A stretch of DNA of 47,792 bases from an uncultured Mycolicibacterium sp. (GTDB taxonomy: Bacteria; Actinomycetota; Actinomycetes; Mycobacteriales; Mycobacteriaceae), in contig CAMFLL010000007.1 of the NCBI GenBank assembly GCA_945957405.1, forward strand, positions 1 through 47,792, in the 5' to 3' direction. Shown one piece after another: positions 8,770 through 16,966 of the stretch. Within the stretch, counting starts at the first letter, position 1; every line of letters begins with the position of its first letter. A model generated the notes under the pieces. That model saw only the letters and a list, made by a program, of their open reading frames with translations, searched no databases and was not told the DNA's origin. A program made the translations under genes and the position numbers.

Positions 8770-9639
8770 TCAGGTCAGTGGTGCGACGGGCGCGGGTTGC
8801 GCCAGCACCGCCGGTCCGGGCAGCGGTGCCGGCCCGGGCAGCGTGTCCGGCGTCGGTCCGATGTGCTGATTCGGCGCCGTTCCCGTGATGGGCGCGGACA
8901 ACGGTGACAGTGCGGGAGTGGTCGGTTGGGTAGCTTCAGCGGCCCAACTGGCCTGCAGTCGCTGGACCGCGAATGCCGCGCCCTGATCTGCCAGACCCAG
9001 TTCGGGATATTGATTGTGGACCGAGAAGCTCCTGCCCTCCGGGTCGCACACCAGGTCGTTCGGCACACACAAATCGATGGCCTTGGCGGCGTAGTTAGGG
9101 CCGACGTCGACCGACGGATCGTTGATGACCTTCATGAACCGACTCGACGGTTTGCCGAAGAGTGCCACGGCGGCGACGTGGTCGGCGATCTCCGGCGGCA
9201 TCGGTGCCGGCACGTCCAGCGGCGAGACGCCGTCAGGCACAACGCTTGCTGTCACGAAGCCCATCACCGCCGCGCCCTGCGAGAACCCACCGAGCACCAT
9301 CTTGGTGTCGGGGCACGCTGCGGCGGTGGCGAGGATGTGCTGACGTGCGTCGGCGATGCCCTGGATCGCGGTCGAGAATTCCGTGGTGGCCGGATAGTCG
9401 ACCGAATACACCCCGAGCGTCTTGGTGCCGATCTGGCTCCGCACGGCGCTGATGAAGGCATCTCCGGTAGGTCCGGGGCCAGGTACCTCGGTGGTACCGC
9501 GGGCGAAGACGACTTCAGCGTCCGGACATGGCGCGGCGCCGGCAGTCGGTATCGCAACCAACGGGACGGCTGACGCCAATGTCGCAGCAGCCAGTAACGC
9601 GGTAGACCTCAATTTCCCCACTAGCAAATGCTGACACAT
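8770..9639 (-). CDS. Secreted cutinase-family serine esterase with Pro-rich tail
   Basis: Exported alpha/beta-hydrolase of 289 aa (cutinase-like, Culp type in mycobacteria), acting on lipids or esters outside the cell. An N-terminal hydrophobic segment (about 10-35) ends in AGAA and looks like a Sec signal peptide. The catalytic triad reads Ser120 in GGFSQGA, Asp195 between Cys191 and Cys198, and His208 in SVHNQYP. Cys38/Cys109 and Cys191/Cys198 match the two family disulfides. After the domain (about 230) comes a Pro/Ala/Leu-rich tail, common in mycobacterial cutinases and possibly cell-wall associated. The first ATG is used; no clear ribosome site is seen, and starts a few codons inside (GTG or TTG) are possible. 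Confidence 0.85.
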   Translation of the reverse strand: MCQHLLVGKLRSTALLAAATLASAVPLVAIPTAGAAPCPDAEVVFARGTTEVPGPGPTGDAFISAVRSQIGTKTLGVYSVDYPATTEFSTAIQGIADARQHILATAAACPDTKMVLGGFSQGAAVMGFVTASVVPDGVSPLDVPAPMPPEIADHVAAVALFGKPSSRFMKVINDPSVDVGPNYAAKAIDLCVPNDLVCDPEGRSFSVHNQYPELGLADQGAAFAVQRLQASWAAEATQPTTPALSPLSAPITGTAPNQHIGPTPDTLPGPAPLPGPAVLAQPAPVAPLT

Positions 9640-9892
9640 CGGTCAAAGAAGCGCGCCGGGAGAAACCGAAGGCATAGAGATCTCACAAGAAGCAAAGAAA
9701 ACCCTTAGCAATGTGCGCGTCGGCCTGAACAACGCCGTCACAGCGCCGCAGCGGCAATGGCGGGTTGTTGGTCGGGTCCGGTGGCCGCGGCGGCAGTTCG
9801 GGTGACGGTGGCTCGAAGGGCGGAGACGGCGGCGCCGCGTACGGCCGCCGGCAGGCGGGGCTGCAGATACCCCACCTGCCGACGGTCGACGG

Positions 9893-11188
9893 TTATTCCT
9901 TGTCGCCGCCTGCTGATGCCCCGGCTGAGGATCCGGCGTCGGACTTGGCCGAGCCTTCGGACTTGGCCGAGCCTTCGGACTTCACCGACTTGCCAGTGAG
10001 CTTGGCGCTTGCGTCCTTGACGCCGTCCCCGAGGTCCTTCAGTGCGCCACGGATGACGTCGCTCACCTTGGTGGCCTGGCGAACCGCTTTGGCCGCGGAG
10101 CCGGTGCCGGTCTTACCCGGGACAGCCTTCGGGCTGTCCTTGACCGTGGCCGTACCGGCTGCCGCGTCGGTGTCGGTCGACTCATTGCTGGCCTCCGTGG
10201 CCGAGGCCGTCGAAACAGTCTCGGCGGCAGGCATTTTCGCGGATGCCTCGGGCGCCTTGGCTCGGAGCGCGGGAGCGGGTGCCACATTGAGTGTCACGGT
10301 GTCGGCGTCGACCTTGGTGGCGTTGATGGTGGCCAGGCCGGTGGCGTCGGCCGCCGGCGTGATGGCGTCGGCGATCAGGTCCTTGATGGTCAGCACGCCG
10401 GCGATCACTCCTTGCGGGCCGAGCAGGCCCGCGGCGAAGTCGCCGCCGGTGGGTGAACCGTTGAGCAGGGCGTAGGTCACGTCGGGGCCGACGCTGAGGA
10501 GGGCGTTGGCGACCTGCTCGAGGTCGCGGGTCTTGACGCCCGCCACGATCTCGTCGCCCGCGGTTCCGACGGCGGCGGTGACATCGGTGAGCACCTGGAT
10601 GGGCGCCAACAGTGGGCCGAGCAGGTTGTAGACATTGGGTACGGCGAGCAGATCGATGACCGCCAATGTGCCGGCAATCGGCTGGCGGATCGCATTCTGC
10701 AGGCCGTTCCAGATTTCCGGATTGAACAGCAGTGCGTCGACGATGGGCTGCACGATGGGCGCGAGGGCTGTGTTGACCAAGGTGTTCAGCGCGCCTGACA
10801 CGTCGCCGGCGGTGAGCTGTTCGACAGCGGTCCGCAGCTGTTCCGGCGTCTCGGCGAGCGCTGACCCGGCGCTGGCGGCGAACGCCGAGACGAAAGTCCC
10901 CACCGCCGCTGCACTGGTGAGCTGGTTCTTGGCGATCTGGGTCAGGATGGGTGCCGGGTCCTCGGCCACCCGCTGACCCAGCGCGACGGCGTTCTGGAAC
11001 GCCACACTGAACGCTTCGCCGTACTCGGCGATCGGGTTGACCAGTGCCGACAGCTCGACCGGAACTGAAGACTGTGCTGTGGGCACCGCCATCTCCGACA
11101 GCTGCGGCGCGATTGGGCTAACGACAAGGGCGCCAACCCCTGCGAACACCACAGTCGATGCCAACCGAGAGCGAACAGTTAGTTGCAT
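9893..11188 (-). CDS. Exported Ala-rich protein with Lys/Ser/Glu repeat tail, function unknown
   Basis: A 431-aa protein not recognised as a named family. The start at 11188 has AAAGGAG six bases upstream. It opens with a basic n-region and a hydrophobic segment to about residue 28, a probable signal peptide. Residues 40-290 are helical, Ala/Leu/Val/Pro-rich and cysteine-free, with repeated patterns such as LVNTALAPIVQPIVDALL that resemble Mycolicibacterium exported proteins of unknown function. From about 300 it is low complexity, Ala/Thr/Ser/Lys/Asp, and ends with a KSEGSA repeat. A cell-wall or outer-membrane location is likely but not shown. It is flanked by the cutinase on the same strand with a 250-bp gap, so it is probably a separate unit. 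Confidence 0.7.
   Translation of the reverse strand: MQLTVRSRLASTVVFAGVGALVVSPIAPQLSEMAVPTAQSSVPVELSALVNPIAEYGEAFSVAFQNAVALGQRVAEDPAPILTQIAKNQLTSAAAVGTFVSAFAASAGSALAETPEQLRTAVEQLTAGDVSGALNTLVNTALAPIVQPIVDALLFNPEIWNGLQNAIRQPIAGTLAVIDLLAVPNVYNLLGPLLAPIQVLTDVTAAVGTAGDEIVAGVKTRDLEQVANALLSVGPDVTYALLNGSPTGGDFAAGLLGPQGVIAGVLTIKDLIADAITPAADATGLATINATKVDADTVTLNVAPAPALRAKAPEASAKMPAAETVSTASATEASNESTDTDAAAGTATVKDSPKAVPGKTGTGSAAKAVRQATKVSDVIRGALKDLGDGVKDASAKLTGKSVKSEGSAKSEGSAKSDAGSSAGASAGGDKE
9941..9976 (-). repeat. Two perfect 18-bp tandem repeats in the exported-protein tail
   Basis: The 18-base unit GGACTTGGCCGAGCCTTC occurs twice head to tail at 9941-9958 and 9959-9976, with a partial third beginning at 9977. 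On the coding strand each unit adds six residues (KSEGSA register). The length is a multiple of three, so copy-number change would keep the frame. Confidence 0.85.
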
Positions 11189-11720
11189 TTACTACTCCTT
11201 TGCTGAATACGGCCCCCGCGGGAAACCTACCCCAGGGTAAGTTTTTGACAAAGGAGTTTCTGCTGATCAGAAGAATTTTTTCCTCACGGTCAATCGCAGC
11301 ATCACGTTCTTGCCTCAAATCGTCGTTAGCTGATGCCCACCTGGCAGGTATTCAATGGCAAACTATATATCGATAGGCAATGTGCTTGGGCTGGCAAACG
11401 ACAGCCCGTCGCATATCTTTGATGGTGGACACTTAGCTGGTCACCTGTCGGCGCCGATCTGACCGAGTATTACTCCCAGGTAACATCCGGCATTGTGTCC
11501 TGCACCACTTTGCTGGCGTGGCGTGGTGGCGCCCACACCTGAGCGTGCCGCTACGAACTGTCATGGTCGGACGCGAGCCGGTCAGCAACGATGGATTGAC
11601 AAATTCAGCAATATGTACAGTTCGCTGGCTTCGGTCCGTCGTCTGTAAAGTACGGAATCCGCTGCCGGACCTGCGGGCGCGGTAACCTAACTGATATCCG
11701 ACAAGCCAAGGGAGAGCTGC
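11189..11720. other. 532-bp divergent intergenic region
   Basis: This lies between the leftward exported-protein gene and the rightward GntR gene. The first half (about 11190-11420) is clearly richer in A and T than the surroundings, including a T-rich run near 11270-11282. TTGACA-like hexamers occur near 11246 (TTTTTGACAAAGG) and 11595 (GATTGACAAATTC). I could not pair either with a well-spaced -10. CTGATATCCG at 11691-11700, just before the GntR start, resembles the operator at 12451. No coding frame was supported. Confidence 0.4.
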
Positions 11721-12392
11721 ATGCGGACGTTGCTGTCGCACGAGACTGGCGAGGCCATCCGTGCGTACATCGTCGACAAGCAGCTCAAGGCGGGGGACCC
11801 GTTGCCCTCGGAGGCGGAGTTGGCCGCGCTGCTGGACGTCGGCAAGACGTCGGTGCGCGAGGCCCTGCGTCGTCTCGAAGGCCACGGAGTTGTCGAGGTT
11901 CGGCGTGGTAAGGGCCTCTTCGTCGGCGCCTTCAGTTTCGCGCCACTGATCGAGCATCTGCCCTATGGCCTGCAGGCTGACAACGTCCCGCTGCGCCAGC
12001 TGCTGCAGGCGCGAAAAGCGTTGGAAGAAGGTCTGATCAGCGAGGTGGCCCGCGTGATCACCGAGAAGGATCTGCAGCGCCTGGACGCCCTGGTGGACGA
12101 GATGCGCTCGCGCTCCGACCACGGCCGGGTGCCCGCCGAGGTCGATCAGGCCTTCCATCAGGCGCTGTTCGCACCGCTGGCCAACCCGTTCGTTCTGCAG
12201 TTGATCGACGTGTTTTGGAACATCTTCCGTAAGGCCGCCGATCATCTGGTGCTCGATCTGCGTCGGCCGACCGCCGAGGATCATGCCGCGATCGTCGACG
12301 CCCTGCGCTCTGGGGACCGGACCGCGATGAGTGCGGCGGTGGCCCGCCACTTCGAGGATCTGCAGCGCAGCCTCGACCACGAGCCCGCCTGA
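11721..12392 (+). CDS. GntR (FadR/FCD subfamily) transcriptional regulator
   Basis: A 223-aa regulator with an N-terminal winged helix (about 8-70: GDPLPSEAELAALLDVGKTSVREALRRLEGHGVV, the GntR consensus) and a C-terminal helical FCD ligand domain (about 95-215) with the Asp/His positions that usually bind a metal or carboxylate ligand (FHQALF, and later a helix ending in ARHFEDL). GGGAGA lies five bases before the ATG. It sits 86 bp upstream of the transporter/aldolase pair in the same direction, and the palindrome at 12451-12464 lies in between. It is probably a repressor of those two genes relieved by a sugar acid, comparable to NanR. Confidence 0.85.
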   Translation: MRTLLSHETGEAIRAYIVDKQLKAGDPLPSEAELAALLDVGKTSVREALRRLEGHGVVEVRRGKGLFVGAFSFAPLIEHLPYGLQADNVPLRQLLQARKALEEGLISEVARVITEKDLQRLDALVDEMRSRSDHGRVPAEVDQAFHQALFAPLANPFVLQLIDVFWNIFRKAADHLVLDLRRPTAEDHAAIVDALRSGDRTAMSAAVARHFEDLQRSLDHEPA

Positions 12393-12450
12393 ACCACCCC
12401 ATTGATGTGACCCACGCCATGTTGTACCGTCTGCCTATCGGAACTCACAT

Positions 12451-12464
12451 ATCAGATATCTGAT
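12451..12464. promoter_or_regulatory. Perfect 14-bp palindrome, probable GntR operator
   Basis: ATCAGATATCTGAT is its own reverse complement. It ends 14 bases before the GTG start of the transporter gene, where a bound repressor would block initiation. A related, imperfect CTGATATCCG lies at 11691-11700 before the regulator itself, which would fit autoregulation. Confidence 0.6.
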
Positions 12465-12478
12465 CGGCAGGTGTATTC

Positions 12479-13906
12479 GTGACGACTCCCTCGCACGCAA
12501 CCGACGAGAACGCGTCGTTGACGCCCCAGCAGTGGAGGCAGTTCTTCGCCGCCTGGCTCGGGTATCTGCTCGACGGGTTCGACTTTCTGCTCATCACACT
12601 GGTGCTCACCGAACTGGCCGACGAGTTTCAGCTCAGCCTCGTCGAGGCGACGACGCTGGTCAGTGCGGCGTTTGTGTCGCGCTGGTTCGGCGGCCTGCTG
12701 CTCGGTGCGATCGCGGACCGCTACGGCCGCAAGAACGCGATGATCATCAGCATCTTCTGCTTCGCGGGCGGCAGCTTCCTGTGCGGTCTGTCCTGGGGTT
12801 ACTGGTCGATGTTCGTCTTTCGCGCGATCGTCGGCATCGGCATGGCAGGGGAATACGCCAGCAGCGTCACGTATGCGATGGAGTCATGGCCCAAACGGTT
12901 CCGCAATCGGGCCAGCGGCGCACTGCTGTCGGCGTACCCGATCGGCGTCGTCCTGGCCAGCCAGCTCTATCCGCTTGTGGTGCCCCACCTGGGCTGGCGG
13001 TGGATGTTCTTCATCGGACTGATCCCGGCAGCGGTCGCGCTGTGGATGCGCCGGGTGCTTCCCGAGGCGCAGGAATGGGAGCACAACGTCGCGCGCGGCG
13101 CGATCAAGGAGAACACCGCAATTGCGCTACTGTTCAACCCGCGCCGGCGTGGGATCAACATCGGGGTATCAGTGGTGGCCGCCGCGGTTCTGGTGACCAT
13201 CTTCAGCCGAACCGTCACCGGCCCTTGGGTTATCGCACTTGCCCTGATCGCAGCGGCATGCTTCATCCACCTGGCCCGCCAGCTCGCCGGCGGCGCAACC
13301 GCCATGTTCATCATGCTGATCGTCACCGTCCTCACGGCCTTCCTCTACTCCTGGCCGTTGCAGTCCCTGCTGCCGACCTATCTGAAGACCGAACTGCACT
13401 TCGATCCAGCCCAGGTGGCCCACGTGTTGCTGTGGGCGGGTCTCGGGTACGCGGCTGGGTCGGCGATGTCCGGAGTCGTCGCGGACAAGCTCGGCACCCG
13501 AACGACCTACGTCGCGGGCCTGATCATCTCGCTCGTGTTCGTCGTCCCGGTCTTCAGCCTCAGCAGCGACCACATCGTGTGGCTCTGGGTGTTGCTGTTC
13601 GGTCTGCAGTTCTTCAGCCAGGGCATCTCCGGCCTGCTGCCGAAGTTCGTCTCGGACCACCTGGACGTCAACGTGCGGGCCAGTGGACTCGGCTTCTGCT
13701 ACAACGTCGGCGCACTCGGCGGCGCGGTTGCGCCGGTGCTGGGCGCCTCTGTCGCATCGTCGCTCGGCCTCGGAACGGCGCTGACGGTCCTCACGCTGGG
13801 CTTCACGGTGGTGGTCGCCGTCTTCATCGGTTTCGACATCCCACAACGGTTGGCCCCCAAGGCAATTTCACCGCTCACCGCCCACGTCCGAACAGGAGAC
13901 GCATGA
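12479..13906 (+). CDS. NanT-like MFS sugar-acid transporter
   Basis: Membrane proton symporter of 475 aa starting at GTG 12479. It matches the E. coli sialate transporter NanT strongly over its length: the opening QWRQFFAAWLGYLLDGFDF, the ISAAFxSRWFGGLxLGAxxDRYGR loop region, GIGMAGEYASSVTY, and later AFLYSWPLQSLLPTYLKTEL and LGFCYNVGALGGAVAP all have near-identical counterparts. It also carries the extra central hydrophobic pair (about 225-265) that gives NanT 14 rather than 12 spans. The stop overlaps the aldolase start (ATGA). The substrate is presumably an acidic sugar such as a nonulosonate or keto-deoxy sugar acid, but sialate is not assured because the aldolase lacks sialate contacts. 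Confidence 0.8.
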   Translation: MTTPSHATDENASLTPQQWRQFFAAWLGYLLDGFDFLLITLVLTELADEFQLSLVEATTLVSAAFVSRWFGGLLLGAIADRYGRKNAMIISIFCFAGGSFLCGLSWGYWSMFVFRAIVGIGMAGEYASSVTYAMESWPKRFRNRASGALLSAYPIGVVLASQLYPLVVPHLGWRWMFFIGLIPAAVALWMRRVLPEAQEWEHNVARGAIKENTAIALLFNPRRRGINIGVSVVAAAVLVTIFSRTVTGPWVIALALIAAACFIHLARQLAGGATAMFIMLIVTVLTAFLYSWPLQSLLPTYLKTELHFDPAQVAHVLLWAGLGYAAGSAMSGVVADKLGTRTTYVAGLIISLVFVVPVFSLSSDHIVWLWVLLFGLQFFSQGISGLLPKFVSDHLDVNVRASGLGFCYNVGALGGAVAPVLGASVASSLGLGTALTVLTLGFTVVVAVFIGFDIPQRLAPKAISPLTAHVRTGDA

Positions 13907-14835
13907 TTCCCGAGCAATCGTTCGGTGGGGTGATCCCGCCACTCACCACACCATTGACACTCGATGGCGACGTCGACACCACGTCGCTGGAGAGCTTGTG
14001 CGAATTCCTGCTCGCTGCCGATGTGGACGGGCTGTTCGTCGGCGGGTCCTCCGGTGAGGTGGCGCTCCTGTCGGATACCCAACGTGCGACGACCATCGAA
14101 GTCGCGGTGGCTGTCGCGGGTGGCCGGGTGCCGGTGGTGGCCGGCGTCATCGACACCGGGACCACACGGGTGATCGACCATGCGATGACTGCCGCCAAAC
14201 ACGGTGCCAGCGCAGTGGTTTCGACCGGACCGTTCTACGTCGCGCCACATCCGGATGAAGTGATCCGCCATTTCCAGCTCTTACATGCGGCGGTCGACAT
14301 CCCGGTCATCGCGTACGACATCCCCAGCGCCACTCACACCAGGCTGCCCGGAGCTGTCGTGGCCGACCTGGCCGCGGCGGGAACGATTGTCGGACTGAAG
14401 GATTCCAGTGGCGACCTGACGTCGTTCCGTCAGATCCTGGACGCCACCGCGGGTACCGGCCTGCGGGTGTTCACCGGATCCGAGACCGTCACCGACCTGG
14501 CACTGCAACTCGGGGCACACGGCCAGGTACCCGGGTTGGGCAATGTCGATCCGGACGGCTACGTACGACTCGGGCGGGCCGCGGCTGCGGGGGACTGGGC
14601 GACCGCAGCTGTCGAACAGCGGCGACTGCTCAGGGTGTTCGGGATCGTCGATGTCGCGGACCGGACCAGGATCGGGTTCACCGCAGGTGCGCTGGGTGCC
14701 TTCAAGGCAGCCCAGTATCTGCGTGGCGTCATCGCGTCGCCGCGGTGCGCCGATCCACTGCTCCCGCTCGTCGACGCGGAGATCGGTGTGATCCGGGACA
14801 TCCTGATCCGGGAGGACATCCCCGTATATCGGTGA
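13903..14835 (+). CDS. DapA/NanA-superfamily class I aldolase (2-keto acid lyase)
   Basis: A 310-aa (beta/alpha)8 enzyme of the dihydrodipicolinate synthase / N-acetylneuraminate lyase family. The Schiff-base Lys166 (GLKDSSGD) and Tyr138 (YDIP) sit at positions almost equal to Lys165/Tyr137 of E. coli NanA. The pyruvate-carboxylate loop is GGSSGE (47-52), closer to NanA GGSTGE than to the GTTGE of DapA. The Asp-Glu and Ser that hold the sialate glycerol chain in NanA are replaced (GSET and GLGN here), so a different aldol substrate is likely, for example a keto-deoxy sugar acid. The start is the ATG at 13903, five bases after an AGGAG in the transporter tail and overlapping its stop. It would release pyruvate from the imported acid. 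Confidence 0.8.
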   Translation: MIPEQSFGGVIPPLTTPLTLDGDVDTTSLESLCEFLLAADVDGLFVGGSSGEVALLSDTQRATTIEVAVAVAGGRVPVVAGVIDTGTTRVIDHAMTAAKHGASAVVSTGPFYVAPHPDEVIRHFQLLHAAVDIPVIAYDIPSATHTRLPGAVVADLAAAGTIVGLKDSSGDLTSFRQILDATAGTGLRVFTGSETVTDLALQLGAHGQVPGLGNVDPDGYVRLGRAAAAGDWATAAVEQRRLLRVFGIVDVADRTRIGFTAGALGAFKAAQYLRGVIASPRCADPLLPLVDAEIGVIRDILIREDIPVYR

Positions 14836-15011
14836 GGCCGCTGCCGAAACTGGCGTGGCTATCCCGAAAGCGATGCGCATTTTGTCCTTGACATCGACGG
14901 CATCGGGGGATTCACGGTGCGTCCACAAATGCGCGCCGAAAAGCTCCTGATCGGGCCGAAAATATCTCACCGACTGTCGTATCATTTGCGCCATTGGTAA
15001 AGGGGGCGCCA

Positions 15012-16142
15012 ATGGACCTGAAACAAGTATTTGATTCACGAAACAACGCGCTGAACGCGTGGCGGCTGGCGCTGGCGGTCGGTGTCGTTTTCTGGCATTC
15101 GTGGGTGTTGTCGGGCCATCCGATACAGCACGTGATGGCCCAGCGACTGCTCGGTGAAGTCTTTGTGGACGGATTTTTCGCCCTGTCCGGGTTCCTGATC
15201 ACCGCGAGCTGGCTGCGCCGGCCGAGTTTGCGGGCGTATTGGGTGGCGCGGAGTTTGCGGATCTTTCCCGGGTTGTGGGTGTGCGTCATCGTCACCGCAT
15301 TCGCGATTGCTCCGATCGGTGTGGCCATTGCGCACGGTTCGCCGGCACGCCTGTTCTCATCGAGCGGACCTTTCGAATATGTGCTCAACAATGGTGCTTT
15401 CAACGCCAACTATGCCGGTATCGACGGCACCCCCACAGGTGTGCCGGTCGCGGGGGTGTGGAACGGTTCGCTCTGGACTCTGTTCTTCGAGATGTTGTGC
15501 TATCTGATGATCGCGGTGCTCGGCGTCACCGGCTTGCTGAAGCGTCGCTGGACTCTGCCGGTGCTGTTCGTCGTGATGTGGTGCTGGTCGGCGTACATCT
15601 CCTATCCGACGGATCCGACGCAGACTTTCCCGCAGGTGATCGCACGGTTCACACTGATGTTTCTTGCCGGCGCTGTTATTTACCAATTCAGCAATATCAT
15701 TCCGGCCAGGTGGTCCTTGGTCACATTGAGTCTGGCTATTGTTGTGGCTGCCGGACTTATCCAGAACTATCGGGTACTGGGGGCCGTCCCATTGGCCTAC
15801 GCCGTGATCGTCTCCGGCGCACTACTGAAGAAACCACAACTGAATCTGCGTCACGACTTGTCGTACGGCGTTTATATTTATGCATTTCCGATCCAGCAAT
15901 TGCTGATCATCTGCGGCCTCGCGAGTTTGACTCCATGGCTCTTCTTCGTGCTGGCAACGGCGGCGATCCTGCCAGTGGCCGCGTTGAGTTGGTTCTTGGT
16001 AGAGCAGCCGGCGTTGTCACTCAAGAAGCGCTTCGAGCAAGAGTCCGCAACGCCGCATGGGCGACACGCGAGATTACCGAGACGGTCGCGTCGGCGAACG
16101 CAAGTTTCCGACCCGGCGCAGCCAACGGCAGGAACTCCGTAG
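15012..16142 (+). CDS. Acyltransferase 3 family membrane protein
   Basis: A 376-aa integral membrane O-acyltransferase with about 10 hydrophobic spans. The start is the ATG at 15012, preceded by AAAGGGGG at five bases; the upstream in-frame TTG lacks such a site. The family hallmarks are an N-terminal NALNAWRLALA helix followed by FWHSW, with the His expected for catalysis, VDGFFALSGFLI in the second span, and a YWVARSLRIFPG loop. Such enzymes acetylate or succinylate exported polysaccharides, glycolipids or peptidoglycan. The substrate is not evident. The tail after about 345 is Arg-rich and hydrophilic. It is 176 bp downstream of the aldolase, so probably under its own promoter; TATCAT at 14980-14985 is a possible -10. 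Confidence 0.8.
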   Translation: MDLKQVFDSRNNALNAWRLALAVGVVFWHSWVLSGHPIQHVMAQRLLGEVFVDGFFALSGFLITASWLRRPSLRAYWVARSLRIFPGLWVCVIVTAFAIAPIGVAIAHGSPARLFSSSGPFEYVLNNGAFNANYAGIDGTPTGVPVAGVWNGSLWTLFFEMLCYLMIAVLGVTGLLKRRWTLPVLFVVMWCWSAYISYPTDPTQTFPQVIARFTLMFLAGAVIYQFSNIIPARWSLVTLSLAIVVAAGLIQNYRVLGAVPLAYAVIVSGALLKKPQLNLRHDLSYGVYIYAFPIQQLLIICGLASLTPWLFFVLATAAILPVAALSWFLVEQPALSLKKRFEQESATPHGRHARLPRRSRRRTQVSDPAQPTAGTP

Positions 16143-16213
16143 GTCCAGTTCGAGCCGTCAATGTGTCGCGAAATGTCAAGCAGAGGTATTGACGGCGATG
16201 CAGAATCGCGGCC

Positions 16214-16951
16214 GTGGCTTTGTCAGACGGTACCGACGACCCCGTGCCAGGCACGGCCGGCCTATGGGGGCCGGCATTGGCGGAGTTACAGCGGTGGGAC
16301 CCAAGCTGGGCCCAGGCGTGCTACGCGACGAGCGTGTACCCCCTGCATGGAGGTGTGCTCACCGAGCGGTTCGCGGCCTTGGTGTGCGTCGCGCTCAACG
16401 CAGCCTGCACATCGCTCGACGGCGAAGCCACGCGGCGCCATATCCGCGCCGCCTTGTCCTCGGGTGCGACCGGCGAGCAGATCGTGTTCGCGGTCAAATG
16501 CGCCACAGCGGTGGCCCTGCATGCGCTGAGCGTGGCCGCTCCACTGCTCGCGGAGGAAACCGGTGCGCCCGCAACCAGTTCGGTGGGTGCGACGCCGGCA
16601 TGTGACGCGATACGGGCTGCCGGGCAGTGGAATACCGCCTGGGATGCCTTCGGTGGACTGGACCCGCTGTGGACCGAGCAGTTCATGACCATGGGGATCG
16701 GTATCTACACCGCCGGTGTGTTCACATCCCGGGAGGTCGAACTCCTGAGCATCGCGATCGACGCGTCTGTCAGCCACTTGTACGTCCCCGGAATCCGCCG
16801 GCACATCCGTGGTGCGCTCGACGCCGGCGCAAGTGTCGGGGAGATCATGGCTGTCCTGCAGCTGTGCGTCAGCCAGGGGGTCCAGTCCTGCAATCTTGCC
16901 CTTCCGATCCTCGACGACGAACTGTCCCGAATTTCAGCAGAACAACAGTAA
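16214..16951 (+). CDS. Tandem carboxymuconolactone-decarboxylase-like (AhpD fold) protein
   Basis: A 245-aa protein with two copies of the CMD/AhpD-like helical fold: about residues 30-110 (LTERFAALVCVALNAACTS, RRHIRAALSSGATGEQIVFAV) and about 145-230 (FTSREVELLSIAIDASVSH, RRHIRGALDAGASVGEIMAVL). The second copy repeats the first almost motif for motif. Neither has the CxxC of peroxidatic AhpD, so a decarboxylase or lactone-type role is likelier. The GTG start has no good ribosome site; the frame is closed by a TGA at 16190 upstream, so the start must be at or below 16214. It is followed after 15 bp by the BKACE gene, implying one operon acting on a keto acid. Confidence 0.7.
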   Translation: MALSDGTDDPVPGTAGLWGPALAELQRWDPSWAQACYATSVYPLHGGVLTERFAALVCVALNAACTSLDGEATRRHIRAALSSGATGEQIVFAVKCATAVALHALSVAAPLLAEETGAPATSSVGATPACDAIRAAGQWNTAWDAFGGLDPLWTEQFMTMGIGIYTAGVFTSREVELLSIAIDASVSHLYVPGIRRHIRGALDAGASVGEIMAVLQLCVSQGVQSCNLALPILDDELSRISAEQQ

Positions 16952-16966
16952 AAGCTAGGAGATACC

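Noticed and set aside
11590..11640. TTGACA at about 11595 with TACAGT downstream, as a promoter for the GntR gene.
   Set aside because: The spacing is only 14 bases, too short for a standard -35/-10 pair, and no better -10 was found at 16-18 bases.
14836..15000. A protein-like leftward frame in the gap after the aldolase (segment RYFRPDQELFGAHLWTHRE).
   Set aside because: It has no credible start or ribosome site, continues antisense through the aldolase gene, and matches nothing I know. Antisense open frames are common in DNA of this GC content.
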